Positions 41,398 through 49,809 of a stretch of DNA of 64,000 nucleotides are shown piece by piece. A model generated the notes under the pieces. The model ran no database searches. It was not told the DNA's origin and saw only the letters and a program-made list of their open reading frames with translations. Source of the DNA: Comamonas sp. lk (GTDB taxonomy: Bacteria > Pseudomonadota > Gammaproteobacteria > Burkholderiales > Burkholderiaceae_C); NCBI GenBank assembly GCA_945860595.1, contig CAMAQV010000003.1:1-64000 (forward strand), in the 5' to 3' direction. Position 1 is the first letter of the stretch, and every line of letters begins with the position of its first letter. Both the position numbers and the translations under genes were made by a program.

Positions 41398-42345
41398 ATG
41401 TCGGGCAGCGGCTATCTGACGGCGGCCTTCTACCTGTTCGTAGAACTACCCGACTGCGCCGCGCTCCAATCAGCCCTGCTGGCGCGTTGCGAAAGCCTGC
41501 ACATCAAGGGGCTGATCCTGCTCGCGCACGAGGGCATCAATGGCACGGTGGCCGGTGCGCCGCAAAACATCGCCGCACTGCTGGAATTTCTGCGCAGCGA
41601 ACCGCGCCTGCACGCTCTGGAGCACAAAGAGTCCTGGTCGGAGAAGCCACCCTTTCGCCGCATGCGGGTGCGCCTCAAGCGCGAAATCGTCACGCTGGGT
41701 GTGCCGGGCATCAACCCGGCCAAGCAGGCGGGTACCTACGTCAAACCCCAGCACTGGAACGCGCTGATCAGCCGCCCCGACGTGGTGGTGGTCGATACCC
41801 GCAACACCTATGAAGTGGAACTGGGTACTTTCCAAGGTGCAAAAAACCCGCAGATCGCCAGCTTTGCCGAGCTGCCGCACTGGGTCGAACAGGCACCGTC
41901 CATGCAGCCCGAAAACGGAAAGCGCCCCGTAGTCGCCATGTTTTGCACCGGCGGCATACGCTGCGAAAAGTCCACCGCGCTGCTGCGCCAGCAAGGCTTT
42001 ACCGAGGTCTACCACCTGCAAGGTGGCATCCTGAAATATCTGGAAATGGTGCCGCCCGAAGACAGCTTGTGGCAGGGCGAATGCTTTGTGTTCGACGAAC
42101 GCGTATCCGTCGGCCACGGCCTGCAGGCCGGCCCCCACCAACTCTGCCGCTGCTGCCGCCAACCCCTGCCCGAAGGCGCGCGCGATGCACCCGAATTCGA
42201 GCTCGGCGTCAGCTGCCTGCGCTGCTACGCCAGCACCAGCCCCGCGCAAAAAGACGGCGCGCGCGAACGGCAGCGGCAGTGGGAGCGGGCTAAGGTGCGG
42301 GCGCGGGCGCAGCTTGCGCAGCTGGCGGATGAGGACGGTCCATAG
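41398..42345 (+). CDS. trhO: tRNA uridine(34) hydroxylase TrhO (rhodanese-like)
   Basis: Oxygen-dependent enzyme that hydroxylates wobble uridine 34, the first step toward 5-(carboxymethoxy)- or methoxyuridine in tRNA. The 315 aa comprise an N-terminal acylphosphatase-like region (LILLAHEGINGTVAG), a rhodanese domain with MFCTGGIRCEKSTALL and a C-terminal Cys-rich segment (CRCCRQPL, CLRCYAS). The ATG is 9 bases after the dnaJ stop. Confidence 0.93.
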   Translation: MSGSGYLTAAFYLFVELPDCAALQSALLARCESLHIKGLILLAHEGINGTVAGAPQNIAALLEFLRSEPRLHALEHKESWSEKPPFRRMRVRLKREIVTLGVPGINPAKQAGTYVKPQHWNALISRPDVVVVDTRNTYEVELGTFQGAKNPQIASFAELPHWVEQAPSMQPENGKRPVVAMFCTGGIRCEKSTALLRQQGFTEVYHLQGGILKYLEMVPPEDSLWQGECFVFDERVSVGHGLQAGPHQLCRCCRQPLPEGARDAPEFELGVSCLRCYASTSPAQKDGARERQRQWERAKVRARAQLAQLADEDGP

Positions 42346-42406
42346 AGGGCTGAATCAGTGCTCCGGCTTTGTATGTCAAGAGGGTGAGAAACTGCATACT
42401 CCGTTC

Positions 42407-43081
42407 ATGCTGACATCTAAAGCGCACCAGTCGCCTTCCCCGCCCATCCTGTACTCTTTCCGCCGCTGCCCCTACGCCATGCGCGCGCGGCTGGCTTTGC
42501 AGGCGGCCGGGCAATTTGTTGAGCACCGCGAAGTTACGCTCAAAAACAAGCCTGCTGAGATGCTACGTGCGTCTCCCAAAGGCACGGTACCCGTGCTGGT
42601 GCTGGCAGACGGAACCGTGCTGAAGGAAAGCCTGGACATCATGCGCTGGGCCCTGGGGCACAATGACCCGCATAGTTGGTTGGCCCAAGATGAGGCAGGC
42701 CAAGGAGATGTACAGGTATTGATTGCGCAGAACGACGGCGAATTCAAATTCCACCTCGACCGCTACAAATACCCAAACCGTTACGGTCTGGCCGACGGCG
42801 TGGCGCACCGCGAACTGGCGCGCGGATTCTTAGACCTCTTGCAAGACACGCTGGCGCGGCACAGCTTTTTGAGCGGGGCGCGCTTCGGCCTTGCCGACGC
42901 AGCCATCGTGCCCTTCGTGCGCCAGTTCGCGCATACCGATCCCACGTGGTTTGCGGCCCAAGCATGGAACAACCTGGCGCAATGGCTACAAGACTTTGAA
43001 GCCTCAGCGGCATTTGCGCTGGTGATGGAAAAACACCCGGTGTGGCCGGGTGATGTGGGCGGAGAGGGTGAGCCGGGCTAA
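42407..43081 (+). CDS. Glutathione S-transferase family protein
   Basis: Thioredoxin-fold GST of 224 aa from ATG at 42407 (the longer ORF-track start lies inside trhO). The N-terminal active-site motif FRRCPYAMRARLAL, CPYA rather than Ser, resembles glutaredoxin-2/omega classes. The glutathione-binding SPKGTVPVLVLADGTVLKES is followed by the all-alpha domain. The last codons (from 43027) lie in the 32-bp direct repeat, and its stop overlaps that of convergent hicB. A second, reading-frame-compatible GST end (DVDNVA, stop at 43787) follows the other repeat copy. Confidence 0.88.
   Translation: MLTSKAHQSPSPPILYSFRRCPYAMRARLALQAAGQFVEHREVTLKNKPAEMLRASPKGTVPVLVLADGTVLKESLDIMRWALGHNDPHSWLAQDEAGQGDVQVLIAQNDGEFKFHLDRYKYPNRYGLADGVAHRELARGFLDLLQDTLARHSFLSGARFGLADAAIVPFVRQFAHTDPTWFAAQAWNNLAQWLQDFEASAAFALVMEKHPVWPGDVGGEGEPG
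43027..43058. repeat. 32-bp direct repeat, copy 1
   Basis: Starts GGAAAAACACCCGG and ends GTGATGTGG; identical over 32 bases to copy 2 at 43744-43775. It lies inside the 3' end of the GST gene on one side of hicAB. Confidence 0.9.
43029..43052 (-). terminator. Terminator downstream of hicB
   Basis: On the minus strand a 7-base stem CACCCGG / CCGGGTG with a 5-base loop is followed by five U residues, 25 bases after the hicB stop. The repeat copy therefore ends hicAB transcription while also coding the GST C-terminus on the other strand. Confidence 0.6.
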
Positions 43082-43473
43082 GACTGTACCGCCATTGCCT
43101 GGGTTGCCGCCCGGGCCAGAAAACCTGATCGGGTCATGTGGTGTGCTTCGGCCCAAGCGTCGATTTGGTGCACCAGGTTGGATGGCAGGCTCACATTCAA
43201 GCGCACCGGCCGCGTGTCAATGCGGCTCAAGTCCAACTCCACCAACATCCAGACGCCACCCACATAAGCCGGATCACCCACCAGCTGCTCCATCGGCGTG
43301 GGCGGAGGCACCGCATCAGGCTCGCCGCTGAAATGGGCCTCCACTGCCTCTTGCACCGCAGCAGGTAATTCGCTCCATGCATCGGCTGCAGAAAAGCAAC
43401 CCGGAAAGTCGGGAAAGGTCACGCCATGCGCGTGCTCGGCATCGCCAGGGTGAACATAGATGGGGTACAACAT
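43078..43473 (-). CDS. hicB: HicB family antitoxin with C-terminal ribbon-helix-helix
   Basis: Antitoxin of the HicAB type II system, 131 aa. The HicB partial RNase H-like fold is shown by YPIYVHPGDAEHAHGVTFPDFPGCFSAAD; the C-terminal part RPVRLNVSLPSNLVHQIDAWAEAHHMTRSGFLARAA is a ribbon-helix-helix DNA-binding region used for autoregulation. ATG at 43473 is set by AAGGAG nine bases upstream. It lies 26 bases after hicA; stop codons overlap with GST (convergent). Confidence 0.92.
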   Translation of the reverse strand: MLYPIYVHPGDAEHAHGVTFPDFPGCFSAADAWSELPAAVQEAVEAHFSGEPDAVPPPTPMEQLVGDPAYVGGVWMLVELDLSRIDTRPVRLNVSLPSNLVHQIDAWAEAHHMTRSGFLARAATQAMAVQS

Positions 43474-43499
43474 GGAAGAACTCCTTAAATTAACGGGCC

Positions 43500-43679
43500 T
43501 CACAGGGCAGCTTGCTTGAGAATGCTGCGGGCTGTTGCCAGTGGCAGATCTTTTTTGGGGTGGGGCACCGTGACCTTGCCTGGCTTGCTAGGGTGTTTGA
43601 ACTGGTGGTGCGAACCCACCACGTGCACCAGATACCAGCCATCGGTCCTGATTAGTTTGATGATGTCGGCGCTTTTCAC
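43500..43679 (-). CDS. hicA: HicA family mRNA interferase toxin (not in ORF track)
   Basis: A 59-aa dsRBD-like toxin that cleaves mRNA, below the ORF-track size limit. Translation from GTG at 43679 gives MKSADIIKLIRTDGWYLVHV, then VGSHHQFKHPSKPGKVTVP, with the essential His in GSHHQF, and KKDLPLATARSILKQAAL. This is the full HicA pattern. The upstream 60 bases are AT-rich against the high-GC surroundings and likely hold the promoter and the HicB operator. Length, order (toxin first) and the adjacent hicB make the call firm. Confidence 0.92.
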   Translation of the reverse strand: MKSADIIKLIRTDGWYLVHVVGSHHQFKHPSKPGKVTVPHPKKDLPLATARSILKQAAL

Positions 43680-43743
43680 GCCCTAATTCTACTTAAAAAT
43701 ACACAAAAATTTGTTGATAATTTTCCAGACTCAGGTCTGATGG

Positions 43744-43775
43744 GGAAAAACACCCGGTGTGGCCGGGTGATGTGG
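43744..43775. repeat. 32-bp direct repeat, copy 2
   Basis: Perfect duplicate of 43027-43058, 717 bases away, on the far side of hicAB and just downstream of the nitronate monooxygenase gene. Confidence 0.9.
43746..43769 (-). terminator. Terminator downstream of nitronate monooxygenase
   Basis: Same hairpin as at 43029-43052 (7-base stem, 5-base loop, five U), located 16 bases after the stop of the minus-strand monooxygenase gene, a typical intrinsic terminator position. Confidence 0.65.
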
Positions 43776-43785
43776 ATAACGTCGC

Positions 43786-44736
43786 TTAGGCGATCCGCGC
43801 CTTGGCCGCCGCGTATTCGCGTTTCAGCCGCTCCACCAACGCGGCGGTGGTGTCAATCGATGTGACCGCGCCTATGCCCTGCCCGCAACCCCAGATGTCT
43901 TTCCAGGCTTTAGTTTTGTCGCCGCTGAAATCCATGGCGGCGGGGTTGCCATCGGCGAGTTGCGCTGGGTCCATACCGGCGTTGCGGATGCTGGGCGCCA
44001 GGTAGTTGCCGTGCACGCCGGTGAACAGGCTGCTGTAGACAATGTCGTCGGAGTTGCTGTCCACGATGCACTGCTTGTATTCCTGCGCCGCGCGCGCCTC
44101 GGTGGTGGCGATAAAGGCCGAGCCGATGTAGGCGAAGTCCGCGCCCATGGCCTGGGCAGCCAGCACCGCGCCGCCGGTGGCGATCGCACCGCTCAAAGCC
44201 AGCGGCCCGTCAAACCACTGGCGGATCTCTTGCACCAAAGCAAACGGGCTCTTAACGCCCGCGTGGCCACCCGCGCCAGCAGCAACCGCAATCAAACCGT
44301 CTGCGCCCTTCTCGACCGCTTTGTGGGCGAAGCGGTTGTTGATGACATCGTGCAAAACCAAGCCGCCGTAAGCGTGGGCCGCAGCGTTGATGTCTTCGCG
44401 CGCGCCCAGGCTGGTGATGATGAGGGGCACCTGGTATTTGACGCACATCGCCATGTCCTGCTCGAGCCGGTCATTGCTTTTGTGGACGATTTGGTTGATG
44501 GCAAAGGGCGCAGCCGGCGACTCGGGGTGGGCGCGGTTGTAATCGGCCAGGGTTTCAGTGATCTCGGCCAGCCAATCGTCGAGCTGCGATGCAGGGCGCG
44601 CATTGAGCGCAGGCATGGAACCCACCACCCCGGCTTTGCATTGGGCGATAACGAGCTGCGGCGTGCTGATGATGAACAGCGGCGCGGCGATGACCGGCAG
44701 GGGCAGGTGGCGCAGTACAGCAGGCAACACGGGCAA
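43786..44736 (-). CDS. Nitronate monooxygenase (2-nitropropane dioxygenase family)
   Basis: FMN-dependent TIM-barrel oxygenase of 316 aa. Conserved blocks are VIAAPLFIISTPQLVIAQCK, SLGARED, VAAGAGGHAGVKSPF, GPLALSGAIATGGAVLAAQAMGADFAYIGSAFIATTEA. The GGHAG phosphate loop and the catalytic-His region are present. No ATG is available at the 5' end: the start is TTG at 44736 or GTG at 44730. It is the last gene of the etfBA-acyl-CoA dehydrogenase series, where such genes are often annotated as enoyl reductase or nitronate oxidase. Confidence 0.9.
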   Translation of the reverse strand: MPVLPAVLRHLPLPVIAAPLFIISTPQLVIAQCKAGVVGSMPALNARPASQLDDWLAEITETLADYNRAHPESPAAPFAINQIVHKSNDRLEQDMAMCVKYQVPLIITSLGAREDINAAAHAYGGLVLHDVINNRFAHKAVEKGADGLIAVAAGAGGHAGVKSPFALVQEIRQWFDGPLALSGAIATGGAVLAAQAMGADFAYIGSAFIATTEARAAQEYKQCIVDSNSDDIVYSSLFTGVHGNYLAPSIRNAGMDPAQLADGNPAAMDFSGDKTKAWKDIWGCGQGIGAVTSIDTTAALVERLKREYAAAKARIA

Positions 44737-44768
44737 AAAATGGCAGTGCGGGCCGGGGCCGCAGCGGC

Positions 44769-46589
44769 CTAAAACGCGTCCAGCGCCAGCGCGGTCACGC
44801 TGTCTGCGCCTTCGACAATCGCCACGCGCAGGGTTTCGGTTTTGGGCAGGATGTGGTCAGCGTAAAAACGCACGGTGCCGATCTTGGCCTGCATGAAAGG
44901 TGCATCAGTGCCCTTGGCGAGCAGGTCTTGGGCCACCAGCAGGCTGCGCGCCATTTGCCAGCCGGCCATCACATTACCGGCCAGCATCAAATAGGGCACA
45001 CTGCCGGCAAACACGGCGTTGGGCGCGCTCTTGGTGTTGGCCGCAACGAAATCAATCACCGCGACCAAAGCCGCACGGGCGCTGTCCAAGCGTGCGGCTA
45101 CAGCCACCGCATTGGGCGTGCCACTCGCCCGCAAATCGGCCACGGTTTGGGCCACCTGGGCGGCAATGCCACGGGCCACCACGCCACTGTCACGCGCAGT
45201 TTTACGGCCCACCAAGTCGTTGGCCTGGATGGCGGTGGTGCCTTCGTAAATCGTAAGAATGCGCGCGTCGCGGTAGTACTGGGCGACGCCGGTTTCTTCG
45301 ATAAAACCCATGCCGCCGTGGACCTGCACGGCCAGCGAGGTGACTTCCAGACTCATCTCCGTACTAAAGCCTTTGACCAGCGGAACCATGAATTCATAAA
45401 AGCTGGTGTGCAGCTTGCGGGTATCCGCATCAGGGTGGTGGTGCGCCATATCCGAGGCCGCCGCCGCCGCACTGGCCAGCGCCCGGCAGCCCTCGGTGTA
45501 GGCGCGCATGGTCATGAGCATGCGGCGCACGTCGGGGTGGTGGATGATGGGCGCGCTCGTGTTCATGGAGCCGTCAACCGGACGGCTCTGCACGCGATCG
45601 CGGGCAAAGGCAACCGCTTTTTGGTAGGCCCGGTCGGCGACCGCAATACCTTGGATACCCACGGCGTAGCGCGCGGCGTTCATCATGATGAACATGTATT
45701 CCAGGCCCCGGTTTTCCTCGCCCACCAGAAAGCCGACTGCGCCCGCGCCAGCCGCATCGGCCACGCTGCCCGGCAAGCCATCGCCGTACTGCAAAACCGC
45801 CGTGGGGCTGGCTTTGATGCCCAGCTTGTGTTCGATGCTGACGCACTGCACATCGTTGCGCGCGCCCAGACTGCCATCGGCCTGAACCAGGACTTTGGGC
45901 ACCACAAACAGGCTGATGCCTTTGACGCCCTCGGGCGCGCCCTGCACCCGCGCGAGCACCAAATGGACGATGTTCTCGGCCATGTCGTGCTCACCCCAGG
46001 TGATGTAAATCTTGGTACCAAAAATTTTGTATGTACCGTCGGCCAGCGGCTCGGCGCGGGTGCGCACCAAGGAGAGGTCGCTACCAGCCTGCGGCTCGGT
46101 CAAATTCATGGTGCCGGTCCAGGTGCCGCTGACCAGTTTTTCGAGGTAGGTGGCTTTGAGCGCGTCGGAGCCTGCGGTCAGCAGCGCCTCAATCGCGCCG
46201 TCGCTGAGCAAGGGGCAGAGTGAAAAGCTCAGGCTGGCCGCGTTCAGCATCTCGTTACAGGCTGCGCCTATGGTCTTGGGCAGGCCTTGCCCGCCCCATT
46301 CGGCGTCGTGCTGCAAACCCTGCCAGCCGCCTTCCACAAACTGGAGAAAGGCCTGCTTGAAACCGGGCGCTGCGGTGACCACGCCGTCCTTGAGGGTGCT
46401 GGGGTGGACATCGCTGGGCCAGTTCAGCGGCGCCACCACGTCACGGGCGAATTTGGCGGACTCTTCAAGCACCGCCTGCGCCGTATCCAGCGTAGCGTCC
46501 GCGCACGCGGGCAAAGCGGCGATCTGGTCGATGCGGGCGATGTGTTCCAGGTTGAACAACATGTCTTTCACGGGCGCGTGGTAGCTCAT
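44769..46589 (-). CDS. Acyl-CoA dehydrogenase (large, C-terminally extended type)
   Basis: FAD enzyme of 606 aa that forms the 2,3-double bond of acyl-CoA and passes electrons to ETF. Main features: N-terminal helical domain; LTEPQAGSDLSLVRTRAEPL (ACAD signature 1); KIFGTKIYITWGEHD; the C-terminal HGGMGFIEETGVAQYYRDARILTIYEGTTAIQANDL region (signature 2, with catalytic Glu in YEGTTAIQ). The C-terminal extension of about 130 residues is shared with the 600-aa Burkholderiales subgroup. ATG at 46589 (MSYHAPVKDM) has GGAGAC upstream. It follows etfA, its electron acceptor. Confidence 0.94.
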   Translation of the reverse strand: MSYHAPVKDMLFNLEHIARIDQIAALPACADATLDTAQAVLEESAKFARDVVAPLNWPSDVHPSTLKDGVVTAAPGFKQAFLQFVEGGWQGLQHDAEWGGQGLPKTIGAACNEMLNAASLSFSLCPLLSDGAIEALLTAGSDALKATYLEKLVSGTWTGTMNLTEPQAGSDLSLVRTRAEPLADGTYKIFGTKIYITWGEHDMAENIVHLVLARVQGAPEGVKGISLFVVPKVLVQADGSLGARNDVQCVSIEHKLGIKASPTAVLQYGDGLPGSVADAAGAGAVGFLVGEENRGLEYMFIMMNAARYAVGIQGIAVADRAYQKAVAFARDRVQSRPVDGSMNTSAPIIHHPDVRRMLMTMRAYTEGCRALASAAAAASDMAHHHPDADTRKLHTSFYEFMVPLVKGFSTEMSLEVTSLAVQVHGGMGFIEETGVAQYYRDARILTIYEGTTAIQANDLVGRKTARDSGVVARGIAAQVAQTVADLRASGTPNAVAVAARLDSARAALVAVIDFVAANTKSAPNAVFAGSVPYLMLAGNVMAGWQMARSLLVAQDLLAKGTDAPFMQAKIGTVRFYADHILPKTETLRVAIVEGADSVTALALDAF

Positions 46590-46669
46590 AAATGTCCTGG
46601 TCTCCAAATATCGATGACAGGCAGGCTAAGTGCCTGCGAACCGCCCCTGATCCACCCGCCCGATACGGC

Positions 46670-47602
46670 TTACAGCGCCCGAACCATCTCCGGAATCGCC
46701 GTGAACAAATCTGCCTCCAGGCCGTAATCGGCGACGCTGAAGATCGGGGCTTCGATGTCCTTGTTGATGGCCACGATCACCTTACTATCTTTCATGCCAG
46801 CCAGATGCTGGATCGCGCCGCTGATGCCACAGGCGATGTAGAGCTGGGGCGCGACGATCTTGCCGGTTTGGCCGACCTGCCAGTCATTGGGTGCGTAACC
46901 GGCGTCTACCGCCGCGCGGCTGGCACCCATGGCCGCGCCGAGCTTGTCGGCCAGCGGGGTCATGACTTCCATGAATTTCTCGTTGCTGCCCAAAGCGCGG
47001 CCGCCGGAAACGATGATCTTGGCGGCAGTGAGTTCGGGACGGTCGTTACGGGCGATTTCGGAGCCCAGAAAATGCACATCAGCACTGGCGGCCTGCGCGG
47101 CCACGCTGTCCACCGCAGCGCTGCCGCCCGTGGCTGCAACCGGGTCAAAAGCCGTGGTGCGCACGGTCAGGACCTTGGTGGCGTCCAGGCTTTGCACGGT
47201 AGCAATCGCGTTGCCAGCGTAAATCGGGCGCTCGAAGGTGTCCGCAGCCAGCACTTTGGTGATGTCAGACACCTGGGCCACGTCCAGCTTGGCGGCCACG
47301 CGCGGGGCGATGTTTTTGCCATAGGCGGTGGCAGGAAACAGGATATGGCTGTAAGCCGAAGCAATGGCCAGAACCTGCGCTGCCACGTTTTCAGCCAGGC
47401 CGTGGCCCAGGCTGTCGTGGTCGGCGTGAATGACTTTGCCCACACCGACGATCTGTGCGCCAGCCGCAGCCGCCGCGCCCGCGTTGTGGCCAGCTACCAG
47501 CAGGTGAACCTCGCCACCGCAGGCCAAAGCCGCGCTGATGGTGTTGAGTGTGGAGGGTTTGATGCTGCTGTTGTCGTGTTCAGCGATGACGAGGGAGCTC
47601 AT
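46670..47602 (-). CDS. etfA: Electron transfer flavoprotein alpha subunit
   Basis: FAD-binding subunit of ETF, 310 aa, which takes electrons from acyl-CoA dehydrogenases to ETF-ubiquinone oxidoreductase. The C-terminal FAD domain shows [42 protein letters not shown] and [21 protein letters not shown], the family signature. It begins 20 bases after etfB. Confidence 0.97.
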   Translation of the reverse strand: MSSLVIAEHDNSSIKPSTLNTISAALACGGEVHLLVAGHNAGAAAAAGAQIVGVGKVIHADHDSLGHGLAENVAAQVLAIASAYSHILFPATAYGKNIAPRVAAKLDVAQVSDITKVLAADTFERPIYAGNAIATVQSLDATKVLTVRTTAFDPVAATGGSAAVDSVAAQAASADVHFLGSEIARNDRPELTAAKIIVSGGRALGSNEKFMEVMTPLADKLGAAMGASRAAVDAGYAPNDWQVGQTGKIVAPQLYIACGISGAIQHLAGMKDSKVIVAINKDIEAPIFSVADYGLEADLFTAIPEMVRAL

Positions 47603-47622
47603 GGGGTGTCCTTAGCGGCGAA

Positions 47623-48372
47623 TTAAATGACTTTGGCTTCGTTTTTCAGCTTGTCGATCAAAGCAGCCACATCGGCCACTTTGATACCGGCGCTGCGCGC
47701 AGGCGGCTCGACCACCTTGATCGTCTTGATGCGCGGCGTGGTGTCCACACCCAGGTCGGCCGGGCTCAGGGTATCGAGCTGCTTTTTCTTGGCCTTCATG
47801 ATGTTGGGTAGGGTAACGTAGCGCGGCTCGTTCAGGCGCAGGTCGGTGGTGATGATGGCCGGCAGCGTCAGGTGCAGGGTCTCGGACCCACCGTCGACCT
47901 CGCGTGTGACCTTGACTTTGCCATCGGCCACTTCAAGCTTGCTGGCAAAAGTGGCTTGCGGACGGTCGGTCAGGGCGGCCAGCATTTGGCCGGTCTGGTT
48001 GCAGTCGTCGTCAATGGCCTGCTTGCCCAGAATCACCAGCCCGACCTGCTCTTTGTCCATCAGGGCTTTGATGATTTTGGCAACCGCCAGGGGCTGCAAT
48101 TCGTCGTCGGTTTGAACCAGAAACGCCCGGTCAGCGCCGATGGCCATGGCCGTGCGCAAGGTCTCGGAGCAGGCTGCGGGGCCGCAGGAGACGGCGATGA
48201 CTTCGGTAGCAACGCCCTTTTCTTTCAAGCGCATGGCTTCTTCGATGGCGATTTCGTCAAACGGGTTCATGCTCATCTTGACGTTGGCGATGTCAACCCC
48301 GCTGCCGTCACTCTTGACACGCACTTTGACGTTGTAGTCCACCACGCGCTTGACCGGTACCAAAATCTTCAT
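47623..48372 (-). CDS. etfB: Electron transfer flavoprotein beta subunit
   Basis: AMP-binding ETF subunit, 249 aa. It begins [37 protein letters not shown] and [20 protein letters not shown] are conserved, and [21 protein letters not shown] holds the beta-signature region. A TTGGAG ribosome-binding site precedes the ATG. First gene of the etfB-etfA-acyl-CoA dehydrogenase-nitronate monooxygenase operon; a TTGACG -35-like element is upstream but its -10 partner is weak. Confidence 0.97.
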   Translation of the reverse strand: MKILVPVKRVVDYNVKVRVKSDGSGVDIANVKMSMNPFDEIAIEEAMRLKEKGVATEVIAVSCGPAACSETLRTAMAIGADRAFLVQTDDELQPLAVAKIIKALMDKEQVGLVILGKQAIDDDCNQTGQMLAALTDRPQATFASKLEVADGKVKVTREVDGGSETLHLTLPAIITTDLRLNEPRYVTLPNIMKAKKKQLDTLSPADLGVDTTPRIKTIKVVEPPARSAGIKVADVAALIDKLKNEAKVI

Positions 48373-48484
48373 GAAAACTCCAATAACTGTGGGTAATCTG
48401 CAGCCTGAAAAGAGAGATTTTCGGGCTCAACGTCAACCGCGCATTCTATGCGGGCGACCATTGTTTGCCCGCTGGCGAACCGGC

Positions 48485-49777
48485 TCAGCGCGGCACCAGG
48501 GAGACAGTGGCCGGGGCCGCGAGCGCTACCCCCTGCGCGCGCAAGCCCTGCAAAGCGGCCAGCAGGATGTCGGATTTGAGGTTTCCGTACCCCTGCTCGG
48601 GGTCCTCAATCCAGTAGTTGAGCGTGAATTCCATGCCACCCTGCCCGAGGTTGGCCAACAGCACAACGGGCGCCGGATCAAGCAGTACGCGGGGCTGGGC
48701 CGTCAGCGCTTGTTGCAGCACGTCCATCACCAGCGCAGGTGCAGCCGCGTGCTCCACCAGAATCGAGCAGCTTTGCAAGATACGCCGGTCGGCTAGGGAC
48801 CAGTTTTCCACCCGCTGGCTCAGCAGCAACTCGTTGGGCACCAGTGACTCCTGCCCGCCTTGCGAACGGATCACGGTGAAGCGGGCGTTGATTTCGCGCA
48901 CCTGGCCTTCGAAGCTATCCACCCGGACATGGTCACCGATACGGATGCTGCGCTCGGTCAGGATCACAAAGCCGCTGATGTAATTGGCCGCCAGCTTTTG
49001 CAGCCCCAGACCGATACCTACACCGATGGCGCCACCAAGAACCGATAAAGCGGTCAGGTCAATGCCGATGGCCGACAGCGCCAGCATCAGCCCCACGAAT
49101 ACCAGCAAGGCGCGGGTGGCGTTACTGGCAGCTTTGCGCAGGGACAACTCACCGCCGGTGGCCGAACGCAGCAGGCGGGACTCGATGCCAGACGACAGCC
49201 ACAAGGTCAGCACCATCACCGCCACGGCGGTCAAGACGCCCTCAATCACCGTGCGCAGGGTCAGTGTGGAGCGGCCGACCTTCCAGCCTATGGCATCGAG
49301 TTCGTTCATCAGTGCCGGCAGCAGGCCGCTGATCCACAGCGCAAAACCCAGCCACACCAGCCAGGACACAGTGTGCTCCAGCGCCCGCGCCCAGGTGGAT
49401 TGGGTGAAGGCAATTTGCAGCACTTTGACGGTCAGGCGAATCAGCGCCAGCGCCATAAAAATCGGTAGCACCACCTGGAACAGCGCCAGAGGAATCGCCC
49501 GCGCCAGCGCGATGCGGGCCAGCTCGGCCAAGCACAAGACCAGCACAGGAAACAGTGCTCCATCGATGTCATGCAAGCCGAACAAGACGGAGCGACTGGC
49601 GTCGAAGTCGGCACCGGCAAAACGTTTGCGCAAACCGTGCACAAGACTTTTGCTAGCAAACCAGCAGACCACCAACGCCAGCACCTCCCAGGCCACAGAT
49701 ATCTGCAAAAAAACGTTGACCCAGCTGCCCAGATCATCCAGGTGCAGCGGCGAGGGTGTGTCGATCCAGTTGGTCAT
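48485..49777 (-). CDS. MscS family mechanosensitive channel
   Basis: Inner-membrane channel protein of 430 aa. An N-terminal set of several helices (about 20-240) precedes the MscS pore helix and beta domain (ALSVLGGAIGVGIGLGLQKLAANYISGFVILTERSIRIGDHVRVD), then the cytoplasmic alpha/beta vestibule (LIEDPEQGYGNLKSDILLAAL). It should open on membrane tension during osmotic downshock. Longer than E. coli MscS (286 aa), so a YbdG/YnaI-type. Divergent from mltB with 32 bases between starts. Confidence 0.92.
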   Translation of the reverse strand: MTNWIDTPSPLHLDDLGSWVNVFLQISVAWEVLALVVCWFASKSLVHGLRKRFAGADFDASRSVLFGLHDIDGALFPVLVLCLAELARIALARAIPLALFQVVLPIFMALALIRLTVKVLQIAFTQSTWARALEHTVSWLVWLGFALWISGLLPALMNELDAIGWKVGRSTLTLRTVIEGVLTAVAVMVLTLWLSSGIESRLLRSATGGELSLRKAASNATRALLVFVGLMLALSAIGIDLTALSVLGGAIGVGIGLGLQKLAANYISGFVILTERSIRIGDHVRVDSFEGQVREINARFTVIRSQGGQESLVPNELLLSQRVENWSLADRRILQSCSILVEHAAAPALVMDVLQQALTAQPRVLLDPAPVVLLANLGQGGMEFTLNYWIEDPEQGYGNLKSDILLAALQGLRAQGVALAAPATVSLVPR

Positions 49778-49809
49778 AGCGGGCCAATCCTATTGCATAC
49801 ACTGGCCCT

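Noticed and set aside
43027-43775. The 32-bp repeats as target-site duplications of an insertion sequence
   Set aside because: Too long for a normal duplication, no transposase or terminal inverted repeats inside, and each copy is a terminator; recombination is a better explanation.
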